From Panacagrimonas sp052389915 (GTDB lineage Bacteria > Pseudomonadota > Gammaproteobacteria > Nevskiales > Nevskiaceae), in the NCBI GenBank assembly GCA_052389915.1, contig JBQTHL010000012.1, positions 68,492 to 132,491 on the forward strand: a DNA stretch of 64,000 bases, written 5' to 3'. This document shows positions 26,643 to 35,123 of this stretch, one piece after another (the stretch's first letter is position 1; each line of letters opens with the position of its first letter). Position numbers and translations under genes: made by a program. The notes under the pieces were generated by a model. It saw only the letters and a program-made list of their open reading frames with translations. It had not been told where the DNA came from and ran no database searches.

Positions 26643-27241
26643 GGTGTGGTGGCCTGGAGGGTCGTAACCGGAACACCGGGGCCGAGAACGCGGATCAGGT
26701 GGCGATGCACGTCGCGGCGATAGCGCGCCGCTGGTTCCCCGCCGGCCGGCCGGTGATAGCGGCCGATGGCGAGCAGCCAGTCCTCGCCCGGCGTGTGCTG
26801 CTCATGCAGGATTTCCGCGGCGATGGCGAGGTTGCGGTACGGGTCCAGCAGATCGCAGGGCCGTGCATAGCGATGCGCGTGATAGCCGAGATTGACCTGG
26901 CCGAGTCCGGCGTCGATGCGGTTGGCGGGTGTGCGGGCGAGTGCTTTGTGCAGCCCTGCGCAGGCTTCGGCGCGGGTGCCATAGCGCAGCGGTGTGCCGG
27001 CGACGTTGAGCGTCCACGGCCAAGGCACCAGGCGACCGCGCAGCGTGGCGCCGCTCTCCTGCAAGGCCACCGCGTACAGCACTGCGGCCGGCACGCCTGC
27101 GTGCTGGGCCGCCAGTTGATAGGCGGGCGGCGTCACGTCCCGCGCCAGCGCGGTCAGGGTCCAGCCGCTGGTGCAGAGCAGCAGCACGATGCAGGCGCCG
27201 CGAATGGCGCGACGGCGCGGCGGCTCTAATGCCGCTGCCAT
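26639..27241 (-). CDS. Periplasmic lytic transglycosylase (SLT-type)
   Basis: This 200-aa protein has an N-terminal membrane/signal segment (about residues 14-32). The lysozyme-like SLT core follows: AVLYAVALQESG with the catalytic Glu (about 63), then RIDAGLGQVNLGYHAHRY and NLAIAAEILHEQ. It would open the murein locally for the transfer channel. ATG 27241 is preferred; it starts inside the 3' end of the thioredoxin-fold gene (16-bp overlap). Confidence 0.87.
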   Translation of the reverse strand: MAAALEPPRRRAIRGACIVLLLCTSGWTLTALARDVTPPAYQLAAQHAGVPAAVLYAVALQESGATLRGRLVPWPWTLNVAGTPLRYGTRAEACAGLHKALARTPANRIDAGLGQVNLGYHAHRYARPCDLLDPYRNLAIAAEILHEQHTPGEDWLLAIGRYHRPAGGEPAARYRRDVHRHLIRVLGPGVPVTTLQATTP

Positions 27242-27945
27242 TGGCCATTCACCTCGCGCACCACGGCCGGCAGCTCGCCGGGCAGGCCAAGCGACAGCCA
27301 GCGCCCCGCATCGTGGTTGAGCGTGATCGTGCGGGCGCGCACCTTGGCCGGATCGATGCCCGCCTGACTGGCCCACTGCCGGACGCGCGCGTCATCCTGG
27401 CGGCTGCCGACCATGTAGAGATCGAAGGCGGTGCCGGCGGCCTGCAACTGCTGTATGCGCTGCGCGCACGGCGGGCAGTCGGCCTTGATGAACACCGCCA
27501 AACGCCCGGAGCCGGTGTTGCCGGAAGCCGGCACCTTCGCGCCGGGCAGGTTCACACGCGGCTGGCCGGGGGCGAGGCGCTGCCATGCGGCGTCATAGGC
27601 GCGCTGGTAGGCGATCAGCTTCTCGACGCGCCGGGCCTCCATTCGCACTTGCAGCTCCGCGTAGCGCCTGCGTCCCTCGTCGCTGTGCGCCTCGATGCCC
27701 AGCGCAGTGAGCGGATCGAGCTGGGGCGAATACACGCCAAGCGGGCCTTCCATCAGCTCCCGGTAGCGCGCCCACTCCTCGGTGCGGAGTCCCCAATCGC
27801 GCGCGCGCCGCTCGTCCAGCCCGGCATCGGCACTCGGCCGCGCCTGAGTAGAGGTGATCCGCGCGTTCGCCACCGAGTTTGGCTGCGCAAAAGCCGCGAC
27901 GGCCGCGAATAGCGCGGTGACGGCGATCGTCAGGCGCAGCAGCAT
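27226..27945 (-). CDS. PFL_4693-type ICE protein with CPPC motif (TIGR03759)
   Basis: This 239-aa exported protein has a signal peptide (ending VAAFAQ). Its N-terminal helical half carries RDWGLRTEEWARYRELMEGP, the TIGR03759 hallmark. The C-terminal thioredoxin-like half has AVFIKADCPPCAQRIQQL (CPPC near residue 155) and a cis-Pro-like LGLPGELPAVV. It may be a second disulfide-handling protein for the transfer machinery, besides the DsbA-like protein at 10.8-11.5 kb. Confidence 0.87.
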   Translation of the reverse strand: MLLRLTIAVTALFAAVAAFAQPNSVANARITSTQARPSADAGLDERRARDWGLRTEEWARYRELMEGPLGVYSPQLDPLTALGIEAHSDEGRRRYAELQVRMEARRVEKLIAYQRAYDAAWQRLAPGQPRVNLPGAKVPASGNTGSGRLAVFIKADCPPCAQRIQQLQAAGTAFDLYMVGSRQDDARVRQWASQAGIDPAKVRARTITLNHDAGRWLSLGLPGELPAVVREVNGQWQRH

Positions 27946-27954
27946 CGCGGTTTC

Positions 27955-28767
27955 CTACGGCAGAGCAACGCGGACACGCAGGCCATTCACGTCGAACAGC
28001 GCGGTGCGACCATCGATCGACAGTAAGCGCCAGTCACCGATCGTGTCGCCCTCACCCAGCAACTGTGTCGCCGCGAGTGACTCGCCGGGTTTGGGCCTGA
28101 CCGACAATACGCGTTTGCCACCACGCAGTTCCGTGCCGAGCACGCGGAACGACCGCTCCGGAATGGCTGTCGTCGCTCCGATACCAACCGGTGACGCTGA
28201 GGACGCTGGCGGGCTTTCGATTGGCAGAGGTTCTGGTATTGCCGCGGCGGATACGATGGCACCGGTCGAGATGTTGGATGCGGCGGATTCACCGTAGGAG
28301 CTGAAGCAAATCTGACGACTCCGCTCATCCACCGACAACTGCCAGGTGGGGCCTGCCAGCGTCAGCAATGCGTCGCGCACCATCAGCGGCCCCAGAAGTG
28401 CGTGCGCAGCAGGCAGCGGCAATGCGTAGAGCGAAGCAGCGTCAGCTGCATCGCAGAGCCTGTAGCCCGACCGCAACAAAACGTGCCGGAGAGCATCTCC
28501 GACGGTGACCTGGGGCAGGGACGGGATCGCCACATCGATCACTTGCTGCAACAGGTTGCGTTGCGCCGATTCCGGTACGAGTTCGACCAGTGTGTAGCGT
28601 CCATAGCGGACTACTGGGATCGCCACCTCTTTCCAATTCGCTGCCGGCGCCTTTCGATGCGTAGTTGCTTCGGTAGCGAGAGGCAATGCGGTGGTTGTCG
28701 CACAGCCGGATTGCAGAGTGGCGAATACTACGAAGAGACAGGCGGCAGGTGATGAATAAGGCAGCAT
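27955..28767 (-). CDS. PilL N-terminal-domain lipoprotein, first gene of tra operon
   Basis: This 270-aa lipoprotein has a signal ending LQSGC (C22). The PilL_N/TcpQ-like domain covers about residues 55-150 (RYTLVELVPESAQRNLLQQV, VTVGDALRHVLLRSGYRLCD). The C-terminal beta region (about 195-270) ends INGLRVRVALP-like. Such proteins link conjugative or type IV pili to the cell wall. It starts the long minus-strand tra transcript, so the operon promoter should lie within 28768-28911; I could not assign -35/-10 boxes with confidence. Confidence 0.8.
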   Translation of the reverse strand: MLPYSSPAACLFVVFATLQSGCATTTALPLATEATTHRKAPAANWKEVAIPVVRYGRYTLVELVPESAQRNLLQQVIDVAIPSLPQVTVGDALRHVLLRSGYRLCDAADAASLYALPLPAAHALLGPLMVRDALLTLAGPTWQLSVDERSRQICFSSYGESAASNISTGAIVSAAAIPEPLPIESPPASSASPVGIGATTAIPERSFRVLGTELRGGKRVLSVRPKPGESLAATQLLGEGDTIGDWRLLSIDGRTALFDVNGLRVRVALP

Positions 28768-28911
28768 GTGTCATCCCGGTGGAGAACCGCTGTCACCATC
28801 ACAGAACAAGGCTGCGGCCGACGCTATTAATACGAATTACGGGAAGCCCTCTTAGAAGCAGAGGGCAGAGTCACCGCGATTCTTATGACACATCAAATCA
28901 AAGGAACAACA

Positions 28912-29652
28912 ATGGCAACAAAAGAAGGCGTGGAGAATGGAACATCTGCTCTCGAGAAAGGACTTGGCGTCCTGGAGCGAGCTTGGGAGATTCAATGGGC
29001 GCTGCGGGCTCTCTGCCTCGTCCTGTTTGTCGACGCGGTCATGCTCGTCCGCAACAAACACGGCCTTCTGCAGTGGTCGACGAATGACATGGCGCTGTTG
29101 AGTGACCTTGGCTTGATTGCCGTTCTCGTTGCTGCTTTCAGCTTCACAGTTGCGATCGTGGCTCCCTTCATCGTGATCGTGCTGCGTCCGCTCGGTGCGA
29201 TGGTTTGGGGATGGATGCCGGCCTTTCTCCGCTCGTCCGATGATCGCCCCTTCCAGCGGCCCTTGGGACGGGTGCCAGCTTGCGCCTTCCGGGATCTGGC
29301 ACTGCATCAGAACAGCGACTTTCTGCTGCGCATCTACGAAGCGGAGCAAAAAATCAGGCTATCCGATAGGCTGACGCGGGAACGTATAGGTCAACTGATG
29401 GCCGCTACCTTGCTGGCGGCATTGGCCGATTGGCTCTTCGCCCGGAGCATATCCGGCGGCATCGGACTGGTCGGCGCTTTTGTCGACGTCCTGGGGGCCT
29501 GGGCGCCTGAAGTCATCGGCGCCATGCTGCTGTACGTCGGTGCCGCGCTGAAGTGGGCGTGGTTCCCGGAGGTACAACCGGAACTGATCTACGACCCGCC
29601 CCTCGACCAAGAATTGCGGGAAAAGGAACGAAAGGCCCGTGTTCCTTACTGA
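28912..29652 (+). CDS. Unrecognised four-helix membrane protein (cargo)
   Basis: This 246-aa protein (255 aa from an earlier start at 28885) has AAGGAA 6-7 nt before ATG 28912. It has two N-terminal helices (about residues 30-50 and 62-100), a soluble middle with RPFQRPLGRVPACAFRDLAL, and two C-terminal helices (about 165-215). The end is charged (RELREKERKARVPY-like). I recognise no family. It is on the plus strand between the divergent tra operon start and the convergent helicase gene, with a base composition that looks less G+C-rich by eye. It may be a defence or exclusion effector, but nothing in the sequence proves this. Confidence 0.6.
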   Translation: MATKEGVENGTSALEKGLGVLERAWEIQWALRALCLVLFVDAVMLVRNKHGLLQWSTNDMALLSDLGLIAVLVAAFSFTVAIVAPFIVIVLRPLGAMVWGWMPAFLRSSDDRPFQRPLGRVPACAFRDLALHQNSDFLLRIYEAEQKIRLSDRLTRERIGQLMAATLLAALADWLFARSISGGIGLVGAFVDVLGAWAPEVIGAMLLYVGAALKWAWFPEVQPELIYDPPLDQELREKERKARVPY

Positions 29653-29942
29653 GGATTTGTCCTGCTCGGCGGGAAGCCTGCATCACCCTTCCGCCGTCCT
29701 CCGTTAGCCAGATACCCCAAATGGCTCCAACTCCCGTTGCCGATGCACTCTTCAATGCTCTTTTGACGAACGACCAAGACGCATTGCGCCACATTGGAAC
29801 CGAGAGGGCAGCGGAGTGCGCGTCTCTGCGCTCCGTAATTTGTACTGACAACGCAGGTGCCATTGTTCTCGAGCTCGGGCTTGGTATTTCCACCAGCGAC
29901 TACATCATCCCGTTCTTCAATCGCCAATCCAATGCAAGAAAA
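29653..29942. other. Intergenic, possible gene remnant
   Basis: After the membrane protein stop, a plus-strand frame from ATG 29721 (MAPTPVADALFNALLTNDQD) stays open and protein-like for about 75 codons. It then runs through the terminator and into the antisense of the helicase. It has no ribosome binding site. I read it as a decayed or truncated gene end rather than a functional CDS. Confidence 0.3.
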
Positions 29943-29968
29943 AGTCCACGGCCCGAGGGCCGTGGACT
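29936..29968 (-). terminator. Strong rho-independent terminator of helicase operon
   Basis: A perfect 12-bp stem, AGTCCACGGCCC (29943-29954) with GGGCCGTGGACT (29957-29968), is followed on the minus strand by a T-rich tract (complement of 29936-29943). It lies 11 bp after the helicase stop. Confidence 0.88.
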
Positions 29969-29978
29969 CTCAAAAGCT

Positions 29979-32249
29979 TCAATGCACCAACTGCCGCGCC
30001 AGTGCCACCTCCACCGAGTCGCCGTCTTGGTTGAGGACATCAAGCCCGGACTCGGGCACGTCTCCCGACGTGCTCTGCGACACCATGATCTTCCGGGCCA
30101 TCAGCCCCAGGCAGGTCATCTGCGAGGTGTTGGCGTAGCCGAGATAGATCACCTTCACCGCCTGTTTCTGGCCGATGCGCCATGAGCGGCGCGCCGCCTG
30201 CTGCAACGAGTACACGTTGTAGCCGGACTGCATGAACACGATGGTCGGGAACTCCAGCAAGTCCAGGCCGGTTTTCACCAGCTCCGGATTGGTGATGAGT
30301 ACGTCGATGCCGCGATCGAGCTGTTCGGCGATCCAGTCTTCCCGGCGGGAGGCATCCACGCTTGCGCGCAGCACCGCCACCTTGAAGCCTTCCTGCTCCA
30401 GCAGCACCTTCAAACGCGACGTGGTATCGCGCGTGCCGGTGTAGACCGAATAGACCAGGGTCTTGCGACCCGCTGCTTTCTCCTGCTTGCAGATCTCGAT
30501 CAGCTCGCGTTCTTTGGGCATCACCTCCAGCTCGTTGAACTGAGCCGGAACGAACGCCAAGGTGTTGCGCGTGCGCGGATGCGTCACCGTCTCCGACCGG
30601 AAGCAGCAATCCGGCCAAGCCAGCAGCACGTTGAGGACGACGCCCAGCAAGGTCGTATCGCGCTTCGCCAAGGCTTGCCTCAGCTCAGCGGTCAAACGCC
30701 CCGACAGATCGCGGTAGGCCGCGGCTTGCGCCGTGTCCATCGCAACTTCGCGGAACTCTTCGTCGTACGGCGGCAGGACGTTGCCGCCGATGTCCTTGAG
30801 CTTGAGAAAGACCGTGAACGGCAGGACGCAACGCAACACGCCCTTCGGACCGAAGCCCGGTGCCTTGACCGTGCGCACCGATACCTTGGTGCCCTTGGCC
30901 GTCTTGTGCGCCGTGCCGGTGCTCTCGGAATAAATGTCCTTGAGCACGCCGTGGTCGCGCATGAACGCCATCGCCGCCGCCGTCATGCTGCCGCTCTTGG
31001 TCGGCCGGTAGCCGTCTTCGATCATCCGCCCAGGCAAGGCGCGGAACAGCAGATAGAACACGTCATCACCGTATCCCCCCATGAGGGTTCCGGTGAGCAG
31101 CAAGGTCTTGCGAGACTTCGCTGCCAGCACGCCCATGGCCTGGCCCTGTGCGGAACCGCCGTTCTTGTACTCGTGCGCCTCGTCGGCGATGAGCAGGTCG
31201 AACGTGCCTTGGGGAAGCTGCCTCTTGATGAACTCGGACGGCTGGTAGCCGCCCTCGCCAAAGCCGAACTCCATGTTGGCCATCGCACGTTCCATGCGAT
31301 GCGCTTGCCGGTCCGAGAAGACCAGCTCGCCGCGGTCGTCCATCAGGTTGATGAACTCGTGGATGTTGTCCCCGAGCATCGACGCGAGGAACGCATCACC
31401 GAATTTCTGCATCAGCTTCTGCGCGGTGACTTCGCCAATCGTCGGAATACGCTTCAGAGCCTTGAGCACGGCGGAGGACTGGTCACTGGCGGACAAGCCT
31501 CTGGGACGGATCAACGACCACAGCGGTGCATTGCAGTGGCTGCACTTGCGGCGGGACTCCTCGGCTTCGAGTTCGACCGGGTTGATCGGCTCGCCGTCGA
31601 GGTCGGTGATGACATGGCTGCAGTCGGGACACGCCCCCACGTCGCCGTGAGGTGTGCGCCGCCGGGTGAAGACAGGCTTCCAGTGGAATCCCATCCGCAT
31701 CCGCACGCGGCCCAGGACGAAAAACTCCTGGCCTTGTGCCGGCACGCCCAACTGCTCGCGCAGTTTCAGCAGCTTGACCAGCGTGTCCGGGCCGTTGAGC
31801 ACCCAGACTTTCGCGCCGGCTACCGTTTCCTGGATTTCCCGCCGCCACTTGTAGACCAAGTGGGGTGGTGAGAGCACCAGCGTGCGACGGTAGCCTTCGG
31901 CATTGAGCACGGCGGCGGTGGCAATGCCTACCGTCGTCTTTCCGCAACCCATTTCGCCGTTGACGATCGCGGCACGTTCGCCACGATCAATCAGCAGCTC
32001 GGTAACGGCGTGGACCACATCGGCTTGCGCAGGGAACAGCTTGCGCTTGAGATTGGCGACGATGGTTTGGCGATGTGTCCGCGCCTGTCCGGTGTAGACC
32101 GGTGGATTGGCGCGATTGAGAGAATCGAGCAGTTCGTCGCCGAACTCGGATACGAAATCCTGCAGGCTAAGCGTGAGTGAAGAAGCGGCCGCTTCGAGCA
32201 GGTCGCCCTGCACAGCGGTATCGGGAACAGCTTCAAGATCGAGGGACAT
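29979..32249 (-). CDS. SNF2/DEAD-like ICE helicase with zinc ribbon
   Basis: This 756-aa superfamily 2 helicase has motif I NGEMGCGKTTVGIATA (about residue 100) and LVLSPPHLVYKWRREI. An inserted zinc ribbon follows, CPDC...CSHC (about 210-248), then motif II ADEAHEYKNGG (about 358). The C-terminal motifs VLITNPELVKTGLDLLEF and QQAARRSWRIGQKQ are SNF2/Rad54-type. It is conserved in the accessory cluster of ICEclc-like elements and probably remodels or translocates on ICE DNA. ATG 32249 has GGAG 8 nt upstream; it is the last gene of the 30-40 kb cluster, just before a strong terminator. Confidence 0.88.
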   Translation of the reverse strand: MSLDLEAVPDTAVQGDLLEAAASSLTLSLQDFVSEFGDELLDSLNRANPPVYTGQARTHRQTIVANLKRKLFPAQADVVHAVTELLIDRGERAAIVNGEMGCGKTTVGIATAAVLNAEGYRRTLVLSPPHLVYKWRREIQETVAGAKVWVLNGPDTLVKLLKLREQLGVPAQGQEFFVLGRVRMRMGFHWKPVFTRRRTPHGDVGACPDCSHVITDLDGEPINPVELEAEESRRKCSHCNAPLWSLIRPRGLSASDQSSAVLKALKRIPTIGEVTAQKLMQKFGDAFLASMLGDNIHEFINLMDDRGELVFSDRQAHRMERAMANMEFGFGEGGYQPSEFIKRQLPQGTFDLLIADEAHEYKNGGSAQGQAMGVLAAKSRKTLLLTGTLMGGYGDDVFYLLFRALPGRMIEDGYRPTKSGSMTAAAMAFMRDHGVLKDIYSESTGTAHKTAKGTKVSVRTVKAPGFGPKGVLRCVLPFTVFLKLKDIGGNVLPPYDEEFREVAMDTAQAAAYRDLSGRLTAELRQALAKRDTTLLGVVLNVLLAWPDCCFRSETVTHPRTRNTLAFVPAQFNELEVMPKERELIEICKQEKAAGRKTLVYSVYTGTRDTTSRLKVLLEQEGFKVAVLRASVDASRREDWIAEQLDRGIDVLITNPELVKTGLDLLEFPTIVFMQSGYNVYSLQQAARRSWRIGQKQAVKVIYLGYANTSQMTCLGLMARKIMVSQSTSGDVPESGLDVLNQDGDSVEVALARQLVH

Positions 32250-32269
32250 GGTGATGCTCCAAAGAAAAT

Positions 32270-32315
32270 GGGGCATGCACCTCCCCTGCGGGGCGGTGAC
32301 ATGCCCCTGGGTGGG
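32270..32315 (-). promoter_or_regulatory. Hairpin leader L1 (helicase)
   Basis: GGGGCATG (32270-32277) pairs with CATGCCCC (32300-32307), and CACC-CCCC pairs with GGGG-GGTG inside it, so almost the whole 38 nt folds into one hairpin. A GGGTGGG box follows on the plus strand. It stands just upstream of the ribosome binding site. Confidence 0.7.
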
Positions 32316-32349
32316 AAGAAATGAACGGCGCGAGGCCGCTGGATGCGGA

Positions 32350-32661
32350 TCAGTATTCGCTGGGCAACAGCAGCGTGGTCACGCTGCGATCCCATTCGGT
32401 GATGATCCAGAGCTTCAGGTCGGGCGTGACCTGGTAGGACGAGAACAGCCGATCCTCTCCGGACTTCAACGCGGCATCGTTGAAACGCCTGTCGCAGTCG
32501 TCGAGATCGCCCCAGTCGCCACTGAGGTGGCGACGCAGGTAGGAGCTGGGGTTGAGCCGGCCCTCTTGGACCAGTTCATCGACGCCAGTCGTCATGACCA
32601 CATGACCGGGCGGAAATTGCGCTTGGGAAACAACACTGATGAGAAGTGCTTCGTGTGCCAT
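32350..32661 (-). CDS. Small conserved ICE/plasmid protein, unknown function
   Basis: This 103-aa protein starts MAHEALLISVVSQAQFPPGH and contains GRLNPSSYLRRHLSGDWGDL (about residues 34-53) and an end LWIITEWDRSVTTLLLPSEY. This pattern is seen in plasmid-related proteins that accompany ICE accessory genes. It has no membrane segment or known catalytic motif. ATG 32661 is preferred over the 14-codon extension, since the ribosome binding site AGGAGG lies just before it. It has its own leader (L2). Confidence 0.7.
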   Translation of the reverse strand: MAHEALLISVVSQAQFPPGHVVMTTGVDELVQEGRLNPSSYLRRHLSGDWGDLDDCDRRFNDAALKSGEDRLFSSYQVTPDLKLWIITEWDRSVTTLLLPSEY

Positions 32662-32685
32662 GGTGATGCCTCCTTGAAGAACGAA

Positions 32686-32726
32686 GGGGCCACAGCACCC
32701 CATCGGGGCGATGTGACCCGGTGGGT
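32686..32726 (-). promoter_or_regulatory. Hairpin leader L2
   Basis: An outer imperfect stem GGGGCCACA / TGTGACCC encloses CCCC-atc-GGGG, followed by GGTGGGTGG. It has the same architecture as L1 and lies 25 nt before the 103-aa gene. Confidence 0.6.
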
Positions 32727-32762
32727 GGATGAAAACGACGGCGAACCGTCAGGGAACAGCGA

Positions 32763-33872
32763 TCAGCGGATGGTCAGCACTTCTCCCTTGGTCGGGGAGC
32801 CGAGCGTCAAATCCCATGCACGGATGACCGGCACGAACTTGTCGGTGAGGATGCGTGTCTCGGCCACAGAGCCGTCATCGCGCTCGGTGTATTCCGTCTG
32901 GAGAGTCTTCTCCTTGTGGGTATCACCTTTCACGACCAACAGCCGTCCAGCCTTGGACTTCACCACGCCGGAGATCGCGCCCGCGGCCAGAGCCAGGGCG
33001 AGATGCCAGTGCGACAACGCCCGCGCCGGTGGCCGCAGCAACTGCTGTGCGGCGCCCAGGTGCGTATCGAGCGTCGGCCAGAGTCCTTGCAGCCGACCAA
33101 CTTCATCGGTGAACTGCTCGGGCTCCATCGTCACGCGGTAGAAATGCTCCGGCTCTGATGGACTGGCAGGGACGGTGTACGGCAGGAACGGCCATTCGAC
33201 CGGCAATTCCTCGGCCTCGGCATCGCCCTGCCCGATCTGCAGCAGCAGGCCGCGCGTGGCCTTGGCCGACTCCGATGTCTGGTCGCGCTGGCGAACGCGC
33301 CGACCGAAGATCACCACCTGCTTGAACTGCTTCTCCACCGCATGGTAGATGCGCAGATCGGCGAAATGGCGTGTCAGCCATCCGACCAGCTCGGCATCGA
33401 GCACGTAGAACGGCACGATGAAGATCAGCACACCGCCGTACTGAAGCAGCGGCAGCGCACGCTGATAAAACAGCTTCTCCAGCCGGGCGCGGCCTTGGCC
33501 TTGATAGCCGATGTTGCCGTTCACGTCCTTCGAGAGATCGCCATACGGCGGGTTGAGCCACAGCAGACCGAAGTTCTGCCGGCTGATCAGCGTGTCCATC
33601 AAATCACCGTGAATGCAGCGATCGACCAGTCGCCGGGCGTGGCGCGCACGCTCGGCGTCGTACTCGACAGCGAACGCCTGAACCTGCTCACGCCCGAGGA
33701 CATGGGCAGCTTCGGCAATCGCCACGCCTTCGCCGGCGCAGGGATCGAGAATGCACATCGGCCCGGCAGCGGGTGTCAGTGCGGCAAGCGCTCTTTCGAG
33801 CGTGGGTTCATCGGTGGGGAAATAACCGTTCTTGACGAAATTGCGCGCAAGGCGCGGAAACATGAGTGCCAT
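32763..33872 (-). CDS. N6-adenine methyltransferase-like protein (DUF6094-type)
   Basis: This 369-aa protein has a Rossmann-type methyltransferase domain: SAM motif I LDPCAGEGVAIAEAA (about residue 40) and the amino-methyltransferase motif IV NPPYGDL (about 107), the N-x-x-P-P-Y form of DNA adenine methylases. The C-terminal half lacks a known domain. It may modify ICE or target DNA, or evade restriction. ATG 33872 has AGGAG 7 nt upstream; the frame extends 17 codons further without homology-like sequence. Confidence 0.78.
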   Translation of the reverse strand: MALMFPRLARNFVKNGYFPTDEPTLERALAALTPAAGPMCILDPCAGEGVAIAEAAHVLGREQVQAFAVEYDAERARHARRLVDRCIHGDLMDTLISRQNFGLLWLNPPYGDLSKDVNGNIGYQGQGRARLEKLFYQRALPLLQYGGVLIFIVPFYVLDAELVGWLTRHFADLRIYHAVEKQFKQVVIFGRRVRQRDQTSESAKATRGLLLQIGQGDAEAEELPVEWPFLPYTVPASPSEPEHFYRVTMEPEQFTDEVGRLQGLWPTLDTHLGAAQQLLRPPARALSHWHLALALAAGAISGVVKSKAGRLLVVKGDTHKEKTLQTEYTERDDGSVAETRILTDKFVPVIRAWDLTLGSPTKGEVLTIR

Positions 33873-33902
33873 GGAATGCTCCTGATGGATGGATGAAGGA
33901 AA

Positions 33903-33937
33903 GCGGGCACGCATCGCCCGCATGCCCGTGGGGATGG
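33903..33937 (-). promoter_or_regulatory. Hairpin leader L3 (methyltransferase-like gene)
   Basis: GCGGGC (33903-33908) pairs with GCCCGC (33916-33921) around a 7-nt loop, followed by a CCCGTGGGG box. It is the least similar of the leaders. Confidence 0.45.
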
Positions 33938-33938
33938 C

Positions 33939-34586
33939 TCAAGCCACGCGCCGAAGCGGTGCGTTCGAGGCCAGTTCGTACTGCGAAGCGTTGAGCACGC
34001 CGTTGCGGATCAGATCGCCCAGCGCCTGGGTCAGCGCCGCTACGTCGAGGGCCAGCCGATGGCCTTCCAGTGGCCCGAAGGCCAGGGGAAGACGGCTCAG
34101 CATCTGCCGTGACTGCAACAGCTCCAGCACGATGTCGCGCCAGTGGTCGAGCAAGGGCAACGGACAGGTGTCCTGTGTCAGCGTCCACAGCCGGTCGAGC
34201 CGGTGAGCGGAGTCGCGTGGCAGCAGGGCAAGTGCGCTGGCATTGGCCTTGTCGGGCTTCACGCAGCGACGGTCGAACAGCCACACGTTGGTCAGCGAAC
34301 CGAACAGCGTGCGCCGATAGACGCGGGTGCTGCGCTTCTCCAGGTTTTCGACGTTGCCGACAAAAACCGGGATGGAGGCACCCTCGGTGACGACGTGGAA
34401 CTGATCCAGCCCCTGCTCATCGCGGCCCAGGGTCAGACGAGCGAGGAACTCCTGGACGGCGGTATCACGCGCCCAGATCGAGAGAAAGACGAGATGGCCC
34501 TGTTCGTCACCGACGCAGGCGTCGGTCATGAGGTCGGGGCATTCGTCGATGCGGTACAGCGGTTTCGTGGAAGAAGATGCGGGCAT
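33939..34586 (-). CDS. Conserved ICE protein, unknown function
   Basis: This 215-aa protein starts MPASSSTKPLYRIDECPDLM. Features are an acidic N-terminal region (SIWARDTAVQEFLARLTLGR), a basic stretch RSTRVYRRTLFGSLTNVWLF near residue 85, and leucine-rich helices at about 135-200. No cysteine pairs, membrane helices or catalytic motif are evident. I do not recognise it beyond its place in the ICE accessory cluster. ATG 34586 follows an AGGA-type site, and a longer open extension is leader sequence. Confidence 0.65.
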   Translation of the reverse strand: MPASSSTKPLYRIDECPDLMTDACVGDEQGHLVFLSIWARDTAVQEFLARLTLGRDEQGLDQFHVVTEGASIPVFVGNVENLEKRSTRVYRRTLFGSLTNVWLFDRRCVKPDKANASALALLPRDSAHRLDRLWTLTQDTCPLPLLDHWRDIVLELLQSRQMLSRLPLAFGPLEGHRLALDVAALTQALGDLIRNGVLNASQYELASNAPLRRVA

Positions 34587-34611
34587 GGTGGTGTCCTCTT
34601 GGAAGTGAAGG

Positions 34612-34651
34612 AGCGACCACTGCCCTCGGGGCGGTGATGCCCCGGTTGGGT
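34612..34651 (-). promoter_or_regulatory. Hairpin leader L4
   Basis: CAC-t-GCCC pairs with GGGC-g-GTG (34618-34636), followed by GCCCCGGTTGGG. It lies upstream of the 215-aa gene and matches L1 and L2 in layout. Confidence 0.6.
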
Positions 34652-34669
34652 GAAGGAAGATGCGTGCCG

Positions 34670-35035
34670 CTAGGCAGCGCGGCTCGCGTGGAAGTGACGC
34701 ACGCGTTCGCGCCATTCGGCGCATTGCGGCGGCGCCATGTCGAGATAGCGCAGCGGGCACGAGTAGTAGTACGGATGCTCGGACTCATCGAGGGACTTGT
34801 AGCCCCACTCCAAGTCGGCGCTTTCCAGCAGGTTGCAGCCGATGATGCAGATGGATTCGCTGGCAGCGAGGTTCATGATGCCCGCCTGCTTTGCGGTGAC
34901 GCGAACCACGGTCCACAGCACTTTGCCGTTGAGAACGTGATCGATGACCTCGCTGCGAGCGCGCTCGGTTTCCTGCGGTGCGACCAGCTCGCGGATCAAC
35001 TGATCGCGCGATGTACGAACAAAAGTCCAGCCCAT
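34670..35035 (-). CDS. Conserved ICE protein, unknown function
   Basis: This 121-aa protein starts MGWTFVRTSRDQLIRELVAP. It contains a predicted beta-sheet core (VLWTVVRVTAKQAGIMNLAA, CIIGCNLLESADLEWGYKSL) and a C-terminal YYYSCPLRYLDMAP with CAEWRERV. Small DUF6927-like proteins of this look accompany ICE methyltransferase clusters, but I give no function. It follows leader L5. Confidence 0.65.
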   Translation of the reverse strand: MGWTFVRTSRDQLIRELVAPQETERARSEVIDHVLNGKVLWTVVRVTAKQAGIMNLAASESICIIGCNLLESADLEWGYKSLDESEHPYYYSCPLRYLDMAPPQCAEWRERVRHFHASRAA

Positions 35036-35054
35036 TGGATGTTCTCCTGTGACA

Positions 35055-35093
35055 AGGGCCGGAGTCCTCCCGTCGGGGAGAACCCCGGCGGGT
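35055..35093 (-). promoter_or_regulatory. Hairpin leader L5
   Basis: CTCCC-gtcg-GGGAG (35066-35080) lies inside weaker GG/CC pairing, followed by AACCCCGGCGGGTGG. It belongs to the same family as L1, L2 and L4. Confidence 0.6.
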
Positions 35094-35123
35094 GGCGGAA
35101 TACCGCACAAGGCGGCAGATGGA

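Noticed and set aside
30579..31871. 430-codon plus-strand frame
   Set aside because: Antisense of the SNF2-like helicase, His/Arg/Val-rich shadow composition.
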